Source: Sulfurimonas sp. (GTDB taxonomy: Bacteria > Campylobacterota > Campylobacteria > Campylobacterales > Sulfurimonadaceae). Taken from it: 9,123 nt of DNA. Location of the stretch: the NCBI GenBank assembly GCA_015663215.1, contig DQSP01000002.1, positions 1-9,123 on the forward strand, written 5' to 3'. A program made the position numbers and the translations under genes. This document shows positions 1 to 6,916 of the stretch, piece by piece. Below the pieces are notes generated by a model. The model saw only the letters and a program-made list of their open reading frames with translations, searched no databases and was not told where the DNA came from. Numbering within the stretch: the first letter of the stretch is position 1; each line of letters starts with the position of its first letter.

Positions 1-81
1 CTATTATTACCATGATAGTCCTCACATATTTAAATTAATTACTTAATAAGAAAAGTATAACATTATTTAATTGATAAACTT

Positions 82-680
82 CTAGGGATATAATGTCCCC
101 AGAAAAACAAACCACTTAATATAATATGCTTCTTCTGCAGTTACAACTTCTTTTTCTTCTTCAATAACAACTACAGAAGCAGTTGAAGAAGTAGAAACAG
201 AAATTATTTTTAAATTTTGAATATGAGATTGAAGTAATAGCTTACATATATCATTGAACTTATCAGAAGTGCTTAAATTCAAGCTTTTAAGTATGCTTTT
301 AGCTTCTGCTTCAACTAATGTGTAATTCTTTCATTAGAATATGCATTTTTATAGCTTCTAATGGTATCTTCTAGTTTTAATGCAAAAACAGAATCTTCTA
401 CTTTATCAGTATTATATAAATCTGCTTCTGTATCTTCAAAAATTGTATTTGTAAGATCGTCAATCAAATTTAATATTTGTTCATTTGATACATTCATTTT
501 AATACTCTGTTTAATGTAATTTAGCTTGTGAAGCAGTATTTTACCATATTTGAGAGCATTACCAGAATTTGAAGTTTGAAGAGATTTGGTAAAATAATTT
601 TTATGAAAAAATGGGAACATTGATTTTGTAATTCTAAATCTAAAATAATAATTATTTTTTCTTTTGTAAATATATTTCAT
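82..680 (-). pseudogene. Tyrosine recombinase (phage-type integrase) remnant, frameshifted and lacking its catalytic domain
   Basis: Read from 680 downward, the first 121 codons (to a stop at 315-317) begin MKYIYKRKNNYYFRFRI, the N-terminal pattern of phage-type tyrosine recombinases (DUF6538-like): a short beta-strand start, then 'F..KSLQTSN' and a lysine-rich helical DNA-binding region. A one-base loss somewhere in about 318-334 would move the frame so that it continues as 'LVEAEAKSILKSLNLS' and on to a stop at 82-84, giving about 200 residues. That second part looks like the helical linker before the catalytic domain. The Arg...His-x-x-Arg...Tyr catalytic domain is absent, and the tail (from 'YYIKWFVFLG') does not look like integrase. 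No Shine-Dalgarno precedes the start. Lying downstream of tRNA-Ser in the same direction is typical of an integrase at the edge of a tRNA-targeted island. The family call is from the N-terminal pattern only; a sequencing indel could mimic the frameshift but not the missing domain. Confidence 0.7.
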
Positions 681-704
681 AAAATTGTATTTTAAGAAAA
701 AGAT

Positions 705-726
705 TTGTGTTACACTTGTGTTACAA
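705..726. repeat. Two tandem 11-bp direct repeats upstream of the integrase remnant
   Basis: TTGTGTTACAC (705-715) is followed directly by TTGTGTTACAA (716-726), two copies differing only in the last base. Each has internal dyad symmetry (GTGT-T-ACAC in the first, TTGT-GTT-ACAA in the second). The pair sits 24 bp before the integrase start codon and between it and tRNA-Ser. Such repeats could be arm-type sites for an integrase or excisionase, or an operator for the recombinase gene. The role is inferred. Confidence 0.6.
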
Positions 727-812
727 AAAATGAAATTTATGATAAATCAATAGAAATAACAATAAACTTGAATTAAATAAAGTGTATGAAAGTGCTTATT
801 TTAGGGGAAAAG

Positions 813-901
813 TGGTGGACCCTCAGAGATTCGAACTCTGGGAGGTGTAACCCTCGCCGGTTTTCAAGACCGGTGCATTCGACCAACTCTGCCAAAGATC
901 C
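813..901 (-). tRNA. tRNA-Ser, anticodon UGA
   Basis: On the minus strand the gene folds as a class II tRNA of 89 nt including the encoded CCA. The acceptor is GGATCTT with AGGGTCC, with two U-G wobble pairs. The anticodon stem CCGGT/ACCGG closes the loop CTTGAAA, giving anticodon TGA. There is a long variable arm, and the T arm is CAGAG-TTCGAAT-CTCTG. The base before CCA is A, whereas bacterial serine tRNAs usually carry G73. It is the last gene of the four-tRNA transcript and the one nearest the integrase remnant, which fits use of its 3' end as an attachment site. Confidence 0.95.
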
Positions 902-928
902 ACGTGTTTGTAGTATAAATAATTAAAC

Positions 929-1002
929 TGGAGGTGCCACCCAGATTTGAACTGGGGATAGTAGCTTTGCAGGCTACGGCCTTACCACTTGGCGATGGCA
1001 CC
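929..1002 (-). tRNA. tRNA-Cys, anticodon GCA
   Basis: The acceptor GGTGCCA pairs fully with TGGCACC, followed by U73 and an encoded CCA; U73 is the known identity base for cysteine tRNA. The anticodon stem GTAGC/GCTAC closes the loop CTGCAAA, giving anticodon GCA. The T loop is TTCAAAT. It is third in the Gly-Leu-Cys-Ser transcript. Confidence 0.96.
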
Positions 1003-1021
1003 AGTTTATCTTTCATATCAA

Positions 1022-1108
1022 TGGTGCCCGGAGCCGGACTTGAACCGGCACAGTATTGCTACCGGGGGATTTTAAGTCCCCTGCGTCTACCAATTTCGCC
1101 ATCCGGGC
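1022..1108 (-). tRNA. tRNA-Leu, anticodon UAA
   Basis: This is a class II tRNA of 87 nt. The acceptor GCCCGGA pairs fully with TCCGGGC, then A73 (normal for leucine) and an encoded CCA. The anticodon stem GGGGA/TCCCC closes the loop CTTAAAA, giving anticodon TAA. The variable arm is long and the T arm is GCCGG-TTCAAGT-CCGGC. It is second in the cluster. Confidence 0.96.
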
Positions 1109-1147
1109 ATCTGCTATGAAATCACAGTTTAGTATTTAAAAATAAAA

Positions 1148-1222
1148 TGGAGCGGGAGACGAGGTTCGAACTCGCGACCCCAACCTTGGCAAGGTTATGC
1201 TCTACCACTGAGCTACTCCCGC
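1148..1222 (-). tRNA. tRNA-Gly, anticodon GCC
   Basis: The acceptor GCGGGAG pairs fully with CTCCCGC, then U73 (usual for glycine) and an encoded CCA. The D arm is AGCTC-AGTGGTA-GAGC. The anticodon stem AACCT/AGGTT closes the loop TGCCA region, giving anticodon GCC. The T loop is TTCGAAC. It is first in the cluster, about 35 nt downstream of the expected transcription start. Confidence 0.96.
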
Positions 1223-1231
1223 ATCCATACT

Positions 1232-1254
1232 CTTACACGACATTAGTCTGTAAG
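1232..1254 (-). other. Hairpin in the leader of the tRNA transcript
   Basis: On the minus strand CTTACA-GAC-TAAT-GTC-g-TGTAAG forms nine base pairs with one bulged base and a UAAT loop. It lies between the -10 box (1264-1269) and the 5' end of tRNA-Gly, so nearly the whole untranslated leader is this hairpin. It could mark a processing site or protect the leader. The pairing is seen; the role is inference. Confidence 0.5.
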
Positions 1255-1263
1255 TGAGCCGGA

Positions 1264-1292
1264 ATTATAGCCGATTGTTTTTGATTTGTAAA
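1264..1292 (-). promoter_or_regulatory. Sigma70-type promoter of the tRNA cluster
   Basis: On the minus strand the -35 TTTACA (1287-1292) and -10 TATAAT (1264-1269) are separated by exactly 17 bp. The expected start is near 1257. It diverges from the ilvD promoter. It is the best -35/-10 pair in the window, as expected for stable RNA genes. Confidence 0.85.
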
Positions 1293-1320
1293 GAGCTTTT
1301 AGTGTAAATTATAAAAAAAA

Positions 1321-1329
1321 TGCTATAAT
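1321..1329 (+). promoter_or_regulatory. Extended -10 promoter of the ilvD-thrS-infC operon
   Basis: TGCTATAAT is a consensus -10 with the upstream TGn extension, placed 44 nt before the ilvD start. No good -35 is seen at 16-18 bp; instead there is an A/T-rich stretch, usual for Campylobacterota housekeeping promoters. No attenuator, leader peptide or riboswitch is visible in the short leader. Confidence 0.7.
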
Positions 1330-1372
1330 CACACTAATAATTAAAATAAAAACTTTATAAAAGAGGCTTACT

Positions 1373-3058
1373 ATGAGAAGTGACACAATTAAGAAGGGCT
1401 TTGATAAAGCTCCACACAGGTCATTACTACGTGCGACTGGTTTAAAAGATGAAGATTTTGACAAGCCATTTATTGGTATTGCAAACAGCTACATAGATAT
1501 TATCCCCGGACACTTTTTCCTTCATGAGTATGGAGAAATTGTAAAAGAAGCTATCCGTGAAGCTGGTGGTGTGCCATTTGTTTTTAACACTATTGGTGTT
1601 GATGATGGTATAGCTATGGGGCACGATGGTATGCTTTACTCGCTTCCATCTCGTGAGATTATTGCGGACTCTATAGAAACGGTTATGAATGCTCATAAGC
1701 TTGATGCGATGATATGTATACCAAACTGTGACAAAATTGTTCCAGGTATGATTATGGGAGCACTACGTGTAAATGTTCCTACTATCTTTGTTTCAGGTGG
1801 TCCTATGGCTGCTGGACATAAAAAAGATGGTACGCCTATTGACCTTGCTACTGCGTTTGAGGCTGTTGGAAAACATGCTGAGGGTAAGATGACTGATGAA
1901 GAACTTTATGAGATAGAGTGTGAAGCTTGTCCATCTGGTGGTTCTTGCTCTGGTATGTTTACTGCAAACTCAATGAACACACTTTGTGAAGCTATGGGTA
2001 TAGCACTTCCAGGAAATGGAACTATACTTGCGATGACTCCTGAGCGTATTGAGCTTGTGAAAAAAGCGGCTCGTCGTGTTGTTGAACTTGCAAAGATGGA
2101 AGATCCAAAATACAATATGAAAAATGTTTTAAATGAAAAAGCGATTCATAATGCATTTGTTGTAGATATGGCAATGGGCGGAAGCTCAAACACTGTACTT
2201 CACCTTTTAGCGATTGCTAGAGAGTCAGACATAGAGTACAAGATAGAAAACATAAATAAAATTGCCGACAAAGTTGCACATATTTCTAAGATTTCTCCAT
2301 CAAGATACGATGTTCACATGGATGATGTAAATCGTGCAGGTGGAGTAAATGCTGTAATGGCTGAAGTCTCCAAACGCCACGGGCTATTACATCTTGATGC
2401 TCAAATGATTACGGGTGAGACATTGGCAGAACGTATAGAAGGCTGTGAGATAAAAGATCATGATGTCATTCGAACAAATGAAGATGCTTACTCTCAAGTT
2501 GGTGGACTTTCTATCCTATTTGGAAACCTTGCTTTAGAGGGTGCTGTTGTAAAAACCGCAGGAATTGCAGCTGGCATGAGACAGTTTAAGGGAACGGCTA
2601 TCTGTTTTAACTCGCAACAAGAGGCAATAGATGGTATCATGAGTCACAAAGTTAAAGCTGGTGATGTTGTTGTTATCCGTTATGAGGGTCCAAAAGGTGG
2701 TCCTGGTATGCAAGAGATGCTTGCTCCTACTGCTCTTATTCAAGGAATGGGTCTTGGTGAGTCTGTTGCACTTATAACTGATGGACGTTTTTCAGGTGCT
2801 ACAAAAGGTGCTTCTATCGGTCATGTTTCTCCAGAAGCAGCTGAGGGTGGACTTATAGCACTCATAGAAGATGGTGATGAGATAGAACTTGATACAGATG
2901 CTCACTTACTACAGTTAAATGTAGATGAAGCAACTTTAGAAGAACGTCGCAAAAACTTAAAACCATACAAAAATGAAGTAACATCAAAATGGTTAAAGCG
3001 CTACCAACTTTTAGTAACAAATGCATCTAGTGGTGCAATTTTAAAAACAGAATTATAG
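1373..3058 (+). CDS. ilvD: Dihydroxy-acid dehydratase
   Basis: IlvD dehydrates 2,3-dihydroxy-isovalerate and 2,3-dihydroxy-3-methylvalerate to the 2-oxo acids, the shared step in valine/leucine and isoleucine synthesis, in the cytoplasm. The 561 residues match the usual family length. Visible motifs: [13 protein letters not shown] (76-88, metal-site region), CIPNCDK (115-121; Cys119 a cluster ligand and Lys121 the likely modified metal-binding Lys), [15 protein letters not shown] (186-200; Cys192 a cluster ligand), EGPKGGPGM (438-446) and GRFSGATKG (471-479; Ser474 the likely catalytic base). Where [2Fe-2S] members have a further Cys before an H-L motif, this protein has Gly46 (PGHFFL), as in E. 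coli and Bacillus, pointing to the oxygen-sensitive [4Fe-4S] class. AAGAGG lies 6 nt before the ATG. It heads the operon with thrS, whose start is 9 nt beyond its stop. Confidence 0.98.
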   Translation: MRSDTIKKGFDKAPHRSLLRATGLKDEDFDKPFIGIANSYIDIIPGHFFLHEYGEIVKEAIREAGGVPFVFNTIGVDDGIAMGHDGMLYSLPSREIIADSIETVMNAHKLDAMICIPNCDKIVPGMIMGALRVNVPTIFVSGGPMAAGHKKDGTPIDLATAFEAVGKHAEGKMTDEELYEIECEACPSGGSCSGMFTANSMNTLCEAMGIALPGNGTILAMTPERIELVKKAARRVVELAKMEDPKYNMKNVLNEKAIHNAFVVDMAMGGSSNTVLHLLAIARESDIEYKIENINKIADKVAHISKISPSRYDVHMDDVNRAGGVNAVMAEVSKRHGLLHLDAQMITGETLAERIEGCEIKDHDVIRTNEDAYSQVGGLSILFGNLALEGAVVKTAGIAAGMRQFKGTAICFNSQQEAIDGIMSHKVKAGDVVVIRYEGPKGGPGMQEMLAPTALIQGMGLGESVALITDGRFSGATKGASIGHVSPEAAEGGLIALIEDGDEIELDTDAHLLQLNVDEATLEERRKNLKPYKNEVTSKWLKRYQLLVTNASSGAILKTEL

Positions 3059-3070
3059 GAAGAAATATTG
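3057..3070 (+). promoter_or_regulatory. Ribosome binding site that fixes the TTG start of thrS
   Basis: AGGAAG (3057-3062) overlaps the ilvD stop codon and stands 5 nt before TTG at 3068. The first ATG in frame (residue 21) has no comparable site and would cut into a conserved-looking N-terminus, so TTG is taken as the start. The overlap suggests translational coupling to ilvD. Confidence 0.8.
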
Positions 3071-4876
3071 AGCGCAATCGCAATAAAACATAATGACGAA
3101 GTATTAGACCTCGTTACAGCAGAAGAGATGGGAATTACAGGCGAAGAGATAGAGTTAGATAACTCTCCTGAGTCTTTAGATGTACTTCGCCACTCAACAG
3201 CTCACCTTATGGCACAAGCTATTAAATCACTTTACCCAGATGCTGAGTTTTATGTAGGGCCAACTGTTAAAGAGGGCTTTTACTATGATTTTAAGACTGA
3301 GTCTGAGATAGGTGAGGGTGATCTTAAAAAGATAGAAAAACAGATGCTTTCATTTGCTAAGAAAAAGTATAAGATAGAAAAATACACTATCTCTATGGAT
3401 GAAGCAAAAGAGAAGTTTAAAGACGATCATTTAAAACTAGCCGTAATGGAGAGAATTAAAGATGATAAAATCTCTATTTACAAGCAAGGTGAGTTTGAAG
3501 ACTTATGTCGTGGACCTCACTTACCATCTATTGGGCTTATCCGTTACTTCAAACTAACAAAAATTGCTGGTGCCTATCTTGGTGGAGACTCTAAGAACGA
3601 AATGCTTACTCGTATTTATGGTATCGCATTTGCAGATAAAGAATCACTCAAAGCACATATGGAGATGTTAGCTCAAGCTGCTAAACGCGATCATAGAAAA
3701 ATTGGTAATGAGATGAAACTTTTTACTTTCCGTGAAGAGGTTGGAGCAGGTTTTCCTATCTGGCTTCCAGCTGGTGGGCGACTTCGTGCTCGTTTAGAGA
3801 GCTTACTGTTTAAAGCTCACCGTAAACGCGGATATGAGCCAGTTCGTGGTCCAGAGATGCTTCGTGCTGACCTTTGGAAAACTTCTGGACATTACCAAAA
3901 CTACGGTGAAAACATGTACTTTACAAATATTGACGATATAGAGTTTGGGGTAAAGCCTATGAACTGTGTTGGTCATATAAAAGTATATGAAGATGAGCTT
4001 CACTCTTATCGTGACTTACCTATCAAGTACTTTGAGTATGGTGTTGTTCACCGCCATGAGATGACAGGTGCACTTCATGGGCTTTTTCGTGTAAGAGAAT
4101 TTACACAAGATGATGCACATATTTTTTGTACTGTAGATCAGATAGAAGAGCAAATCATCGAAGTTGTAGACTTTGTAGATAAAATCATGACTACTTTTGA
4201 TTTTAAATACAACATGACTATCAGCACAAAACCTGAAAAAGCAGTTGGTGATGCTGAAGTTTGGGAAAAGTCAGAAGCAGCACTTGTTTCGGCTATGGAG
4301 AAACATAATCTTCCATATACTATAGATGAGGGTGGTGGTGCATTTTACGGTCCTAAAATCGACATCAAAATTCTTGATGCTATTGGGCGTGAGTGGCAGT
4401 GTGGAACAATTCAGTTAGATAATAATCTTCCTGAGCGTTTCGGACTAGAGTATAATGGTGAGAACAATGAAAAAATTCAACCTGTTATGATTCACCGTGC
4501 TATTCTTGGGTCATTTGAGCGTTTTATCGGGATTTTAACTGAGCACTATGCTGGAGAGTTTCCTATGTTTATCGCTCCTACACAAGTAGCAATTGTTCCG
4601 GTTGCTGAGACTCATAAAGATTATGCTAAGGAATTATCGGATAAACTTATTGATATTAATGCCGATAGTGAAATATATGCTAAAAACGATTCGTTAAACA
4701 AACGTATCCGTGTGGCTGAGAAAACTCGTGTTCCTATGATTGTCGTCATCGGCGATGAAGAGATAGAGAACAAAACTGTATCTATTCGTGATAGAAGAAC
4801 GAGAGAGCAATATACAATAAGTGAAGAAGAATTTCTTCAACTTATACAAACTAAAATAAATGAGGTAAATTTTTGA
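3068..4876 (+). CDS. thrS: Threonyl-tRNA synthetase
   Basis: A cytoplasmic class II aminoacyl-tRNA synthetase that charges tRNA-Thr and edits mischarged serine. The editing domain has HSTAH (His42, His46) and CRGPH (Cys147, His151). The catalytic core has the zinc ligands Cys300 (MNCVGH), His351 (DDAHIF) and His476 (MIHRAILGS), motif 2 at 329-345 ([17 protein letters not shown]) and motif 3 at 477-493. The C-terminal anticodon-binding domain covers about 500-602. The residue order matches E. coli ThrRS with everything shifted 31-35 residues earlier, so the N-terminal TGS domain is mostly absent; 602 residues against about 640 is, as I recall, normal for Campylobacterota. The start is TTG with AGGAAG upstream. 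Its stop overlaps the infC start by 4 nt. No T-box or operator-like thrS leader is visible; it appears to depend on the ilvD promoter. Confidence 0.98.
   Translation: MSAIAIKHNDEVLDLVTAEEMGITGEEIELDNSPESLDVLRHSTAHLMAQAIKSLYPDAEFYVGPTVKEGFYYDFKTESEIGEGDLKKIEKQMLSFAKKKYKIEKYTISMDEAKEKFKDDHLKLAVMERIKDDKISIYKQGEFEDLCRGPHLPSIGLIRYFKLTKIAGAYLGGDSKNEMLTRIYGIAFADKESLKAHMEMLAQAAKRDHRKIGNEMKLFTFREEVGAGFPIWLPAGGRLRARLESLLFKAHRKRGYEPVRGPEMLRADLWKTSGHYQNYGENMYFTNIDDIEFGVKPMNCVGHIKVYEDELHSYRDLPIKYFEYGVVHRHEMTGALHGLFRVREFTQDDAHIFCTVDQIEEQIIEVVDFVDKIMTTFDFKYNMTISTKPEKAVGDAEVWEKSEAALVSAMEKHNLPYTIDEGGGAFYGPKIDIKILDAIGREWQCGTIQLDNNLPERFGLEYNGENNEKIQPVMIHRAILGSFERFIGILTEHYAGEFPMFIAPTQVAIVPVAETHKDYAKELSDKLIDINADSEIYAKNDSLNKRIRVAEKTRVPMIVVIGDEEIENKTVSIRDRRTREQYTISEEEFLQLIQTKINEVNF
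4862..4875 (+). promoter_or_regulatory. Ribosome binding site and TTG start of infC inside the thrS end
   Basis: GAGG (4862-4865) is followed after 7 nt by TTG (4873-4875), which overlaps the thrS stop as TTGA. The first in-frame ATG (4900, residue 10) has no Shine-Dalgarno and would remove part of the N-terminal tail. A non-AUG start on infC is notable because IF3 itself discriminates against such starts, the basis of infC autoregulation from AUU in E. coli. Confidence 0.75.
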
Positions 4877-5391
4877 ACCAAAAGAAAAACCGTGTCATAA
4901 TGAATGACGATATTCGTGCAACAGAGTTAAGATGTAATGTAGATGGAGGAGAGTCTTTAGGGATTATCTCTTTTGATGAGGCTATGGAAAAAGCAAATGA
5001 GTTAGAGTTAGACTTAGTTCTAATCGCTCCAGATGCAAAACCTCCTGTTGCAAAGATTATGGACTACGGTAAGTTCAAGTACCAAGAAGAGAAAAAACTC
5101 AAAGAGCAACGTAAAAATCAAGTAAAGATTGTTGTAAAAGAGATTAAGCTTTCAGTGAAGATTGCTGAAAACGATATGAACTTTAAAGTAAAACATGCAA
5201 GAGAATTTTTAGAAAAAGGTTTTCATGTAAAGTTTAGAGTATTTTTACGTGGTCGTGAGATGGCTCACCCAGAAGCTGGAAAAGAAGTTCTTCTTCGTGT
5301 TTGGCCAATGGTGGAAGACATCGGTGTTATGGAAAAGCCGCCGAAGTTTGAAGGGCGATACTTCAACATGTACGTTACACCTCAAAAATAA
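4873..5391 (+). CDS. infC: Translation initiation factor IF-3
   Basis: IF3 binds the 30S subunit, keeps it apart from 50S and checks the start codon and initiator tRNA. The 172 residues are close to the bacterial norm of about 180. The N-domain contains [10 protein letters not shown] (11-20) and the signature [13 protein letters not shown] (58-70). A lysine-rich linker (about 72-90) leads to the C-domain, which has VKEIKL (88-93), RGREMAH (126-132) and a closing [13 protein letters not shown]. The TTG start overlaps the thrS stop, so the two are translationally coupled. In E. coli rpmI and rplT follow infC; here they do not, and a large palindrome begins at the stop codon. Autoregulation through the TTG start is plausible by analogy but unproved. 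Confidence 0.97.
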   Translation: MNQKKNRVIMNDDIRATELRCNVDGGESLGIISFDEAMEKANELELDLVLIAPDAKPPVAKIMDYGKFKYQEEKKLKEQRKNQVKIVVKEIKLSVKIAENDMNFKVKHAREFLEKGFHVKFRVFLRGREMAHPEAGKEVLLRVWPMVEDIGVMEKPPKFEGRYFNMYVTPQK

Positions 5392-5491
5392 TCACAATAG
5401 CGACGCACTTGCTGCGTTGCCTCCCTCGTCATGTACTATCGTACACTTCCTCGGTCTGCCCTTGCAATTACATCACTCTTGTGATTATTTT
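5385..5491 (-). other. Long imperfect palindrome; probable structured RNA or repetitive extragenic element
   Basis: A perfect 13-bp inverted repeat (AAAATAATCACAA at 5385-5397 and its complement at 5479-5491) continues inward for 15 positions (5398-5412 with 5464-5478). Read as minus-strand RNA this inner part has ten Watson-Crick pairs, three G-U pairs and two purine-purine mismatches; read as plus-strand RNA the G-U pairs become A-C clashes. The pattern therefore favours a minus-strand RNA. The interior holds a small hairpin TGTAC-GATA-GTACA (5432-5445) flanked by purine-rich stretches. Its outer edge includes the infC stop codon, and the plus strand ends in ATTATTTT, so it may also end the operon. 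I vaguely recall similar elements at gene ends in related genomes but cannot confirm it. No protein is encoded. Confidence 0.6.
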
Positions 5492-5546
5492 AAGTTTATA
5501 ATTTGATTTAATATATATATTATGGGTTTATATTTTTGTTAGAGGG

Positions 5547-5582
5547 AAAAAGTATCGGGACTTTATGTCCCTTTACTTTTTT
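5547..5582. terminator. Bidirectional rho-independent terminator
   Basis: GGGAC-TTTAT-GTCCC (5557-5571), with an outer GTA/TAC pairing, is flanked by AAAAA on the left (5547-5551) and TTTTTT on the right (5577-5582). It can thus end transcription both from infC on the plus strand and from the MFS gene on the minus strand. The right arm abuts the MFS stop codon (5581-5583). Confidence 0.85.
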
Positions 5583-6909
5583 ATGACTTTAAAACTTTCG
5601 CTTTCAAATCATCTTCTTCGATAGCATCTTTTACATACTTGATAACAACTAGATTTTCTGTTTCGTTTATGTACCACTCAGCGATGTGTTCATCTTCTAG
5701 GGCATTAAGTTTTACAGTGTCTATGTCATCGTGGTTGATGTATAGGTGAGAGTGTTTTGTTGGGTTTTGGAGCTTTAGTGCTGTCCATATTAACCATAGG
5801 ACTACTATAACTGCTACACTTCCTGTAAGTGTTTCTCTGTCGCTAAAGTCTAAGAAAATACCTGCAAATGTTCCACCTAAAAAAGTTGCAAAGTATGCTG
5901 AAGAGTTAGAGATACCAAGAGCTGCACCTTTTTGGTGTACTTTTGCAAACTTACTTATCATAGACTGTACTAGTGGTTCCATCATGTTGAAACCAACAAA
6001 GAAAAGAACTACACCTATAACAAAAACTGTACTATCGTTAGTGAAGCCCATTATGAGAAATGATGCTAGAAAAAGAACTATAGAGAGTAAAAATATCTGT
6101 TTAGGGATGTTTTTCTTCTCACCAAATACAGCAGCAGGACCCATAGCAACAAGACCGGCTATCATAGCAGGAAGATAAACCATCCATAACTCTGACTTTT
6201 CCCAGTTAAAACCATACTGCTCTTTTGTCAAAATGATAGGAATAAGTACAAACGCCATAGTCATAAGACCCTTTTGAAGAGTGTTTATGATAATCATATT
6301 AAGAAGATTATTATCTTTGAGTATATCTGTGAGTTTAGATTTATTATGATAAATATGTCTTATCTTTGGGGGAGTTGGTACCTTAGTAAAAAGTATAACT
6401 ATAGATAAAGCTGCAAGAACAGTAGTGATGAAAAATATTGAGCTAATACCATAGTTAGCTGCTAAAACTGGACCAAGACCCATAGCAAGTGCAAAACTCA
6501 TAGCGATAAAACCACCCATGATAGCCATCGCTTTACCGCGTTTTTCTTCTTCAACTAGGTCTGATACCATTGCTGTAGCAACAGAACCAATTGCTCCTGC
6601 ACCTTGGAGGAAACGACCAGCCATAAGCATATAAATGTCTGTAGAATAAGCACAGATAAGAGAACCTATGATAAAGATGATAAGACCAAAAAGGATAGTA
6701 GGTTTACGACCTATCTTATCACTCATAGTTCCAAATGGTAACTGGAAGATAGCCTGAGTAAGTGCATAACCACCAACGATGATACCTACAAGAAAAGGTG
6801 TAGCACCTTCGAGGTCGAGTGCATAAACAGAGAGAACTGGTAAAACTAAAAACAGTCCTAAAAATCTTAAGAAGATAATGGACGAGAGTGGTAAAACTTT
6901 TTTAAACAT
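5581..6909 (-). CDS. YajR-like major facilitator superfamily transporter with C-terminal soluble domain
   Basis: An inner-membrane proton-driven transporter of unknown substrate. The 442 residues carry about 12 hydrophobic segments, with a long cytoplasmic loop (about 176-198) in the middle. Motif A is GTMSDKIGRKP (60-70, Asp64 and Arg68) and motif B is GRFLQGAGAIGSV (98-110, Arg99). The run FLRFLGLFLVLPVL near the start and TQAIFQLPFG before motif A resemble E. coli YajR closely. The last 55 or so residues are charged, with a beta-alpha-beta look (EWYINETENLVVIKYV), matching the place and size of the YAM domain that YajR carries after its twelfth helix. AAGGA lies 6 nt before the ATG, and a -10 TATAAT is at 6938-6943. 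It is transcribed alone, divergent from rdgB. Efflux is the likely direction from family membership; the substrate cannot be read from sequence. Confidence 0.88.
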   Translation of the reverse strand: MFKKVLPLSSIIFLRFLGLFLVLPVLSVYALDLEGATPFLVGIIVGGYALTQAIFQLPFGTMSDKIGRKPTILFGLIIFIIGSLICAYSTDIYMLMAGRFLQGAGAIGSVATAMVSDLVEEEKRGKAMAIMGGFIAMSFALAMGLGPVLAANYGISSIFFITTVLAALSIVILFTKVPTPPKIRHIYHNKSKLTDILKDNNLLNMIIINTLQKGLMTMAFVLIPIILTKEQYGFNWEKSELWMVYLPAMIAGLVAMGPAAVFGEKKNIPKQIFLLSIVLFLASFLIMGFTNDSTVFVIGVVLFFVGFNMMEPLVQSMISKFAKVHQKGAALGISNSSAYFATFLGGTFAGIFLDFSDRETLTGSVAVIVVLWLIWTALKLQNPTKHSHLYINHDDIDTVKLNALEDEHIAEWYINETENLVVIKYVKDAIEEDDLKAKVLKS

Positions 6910-6916
6910 ATATAGT

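Noticed and set aside
85..99. GGGA...TCCC short palindrome near the left edge as a terminator
   Set aside because: Only four base pairs and no T-run on either strand; it resembles the 5557-5571 hairpin only in its ends.
82..282. A separate 66-codon minus-strand gene
   Set aside because: Its first half continues the integrase linker in a shifted frame and open frame extends upstream of its ATG, so it is better read as part of the broken integrase.
934..1119. A 61-codon plus-strand ORF containing PGAGLEPAQYCYRGILSPLR
   Set aside because: It is the antisense of tRNA-Cys and tRNA-Leu, a well-known false gene pattern made from conserved tRNA sequence.
4900..4902. ATG as the infC start
   Set aside because: No Shine-Dalgarno precedes it, while TTG at 4873 has GAGG at good spacing and keeps the normal N-terminal tail length.
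5249..5506. An 85-codon plus-strand ORF
   Set aside because: It lies in another frame of infC and then runs across the palindromic element; no ribosome site and no protein-like composition.
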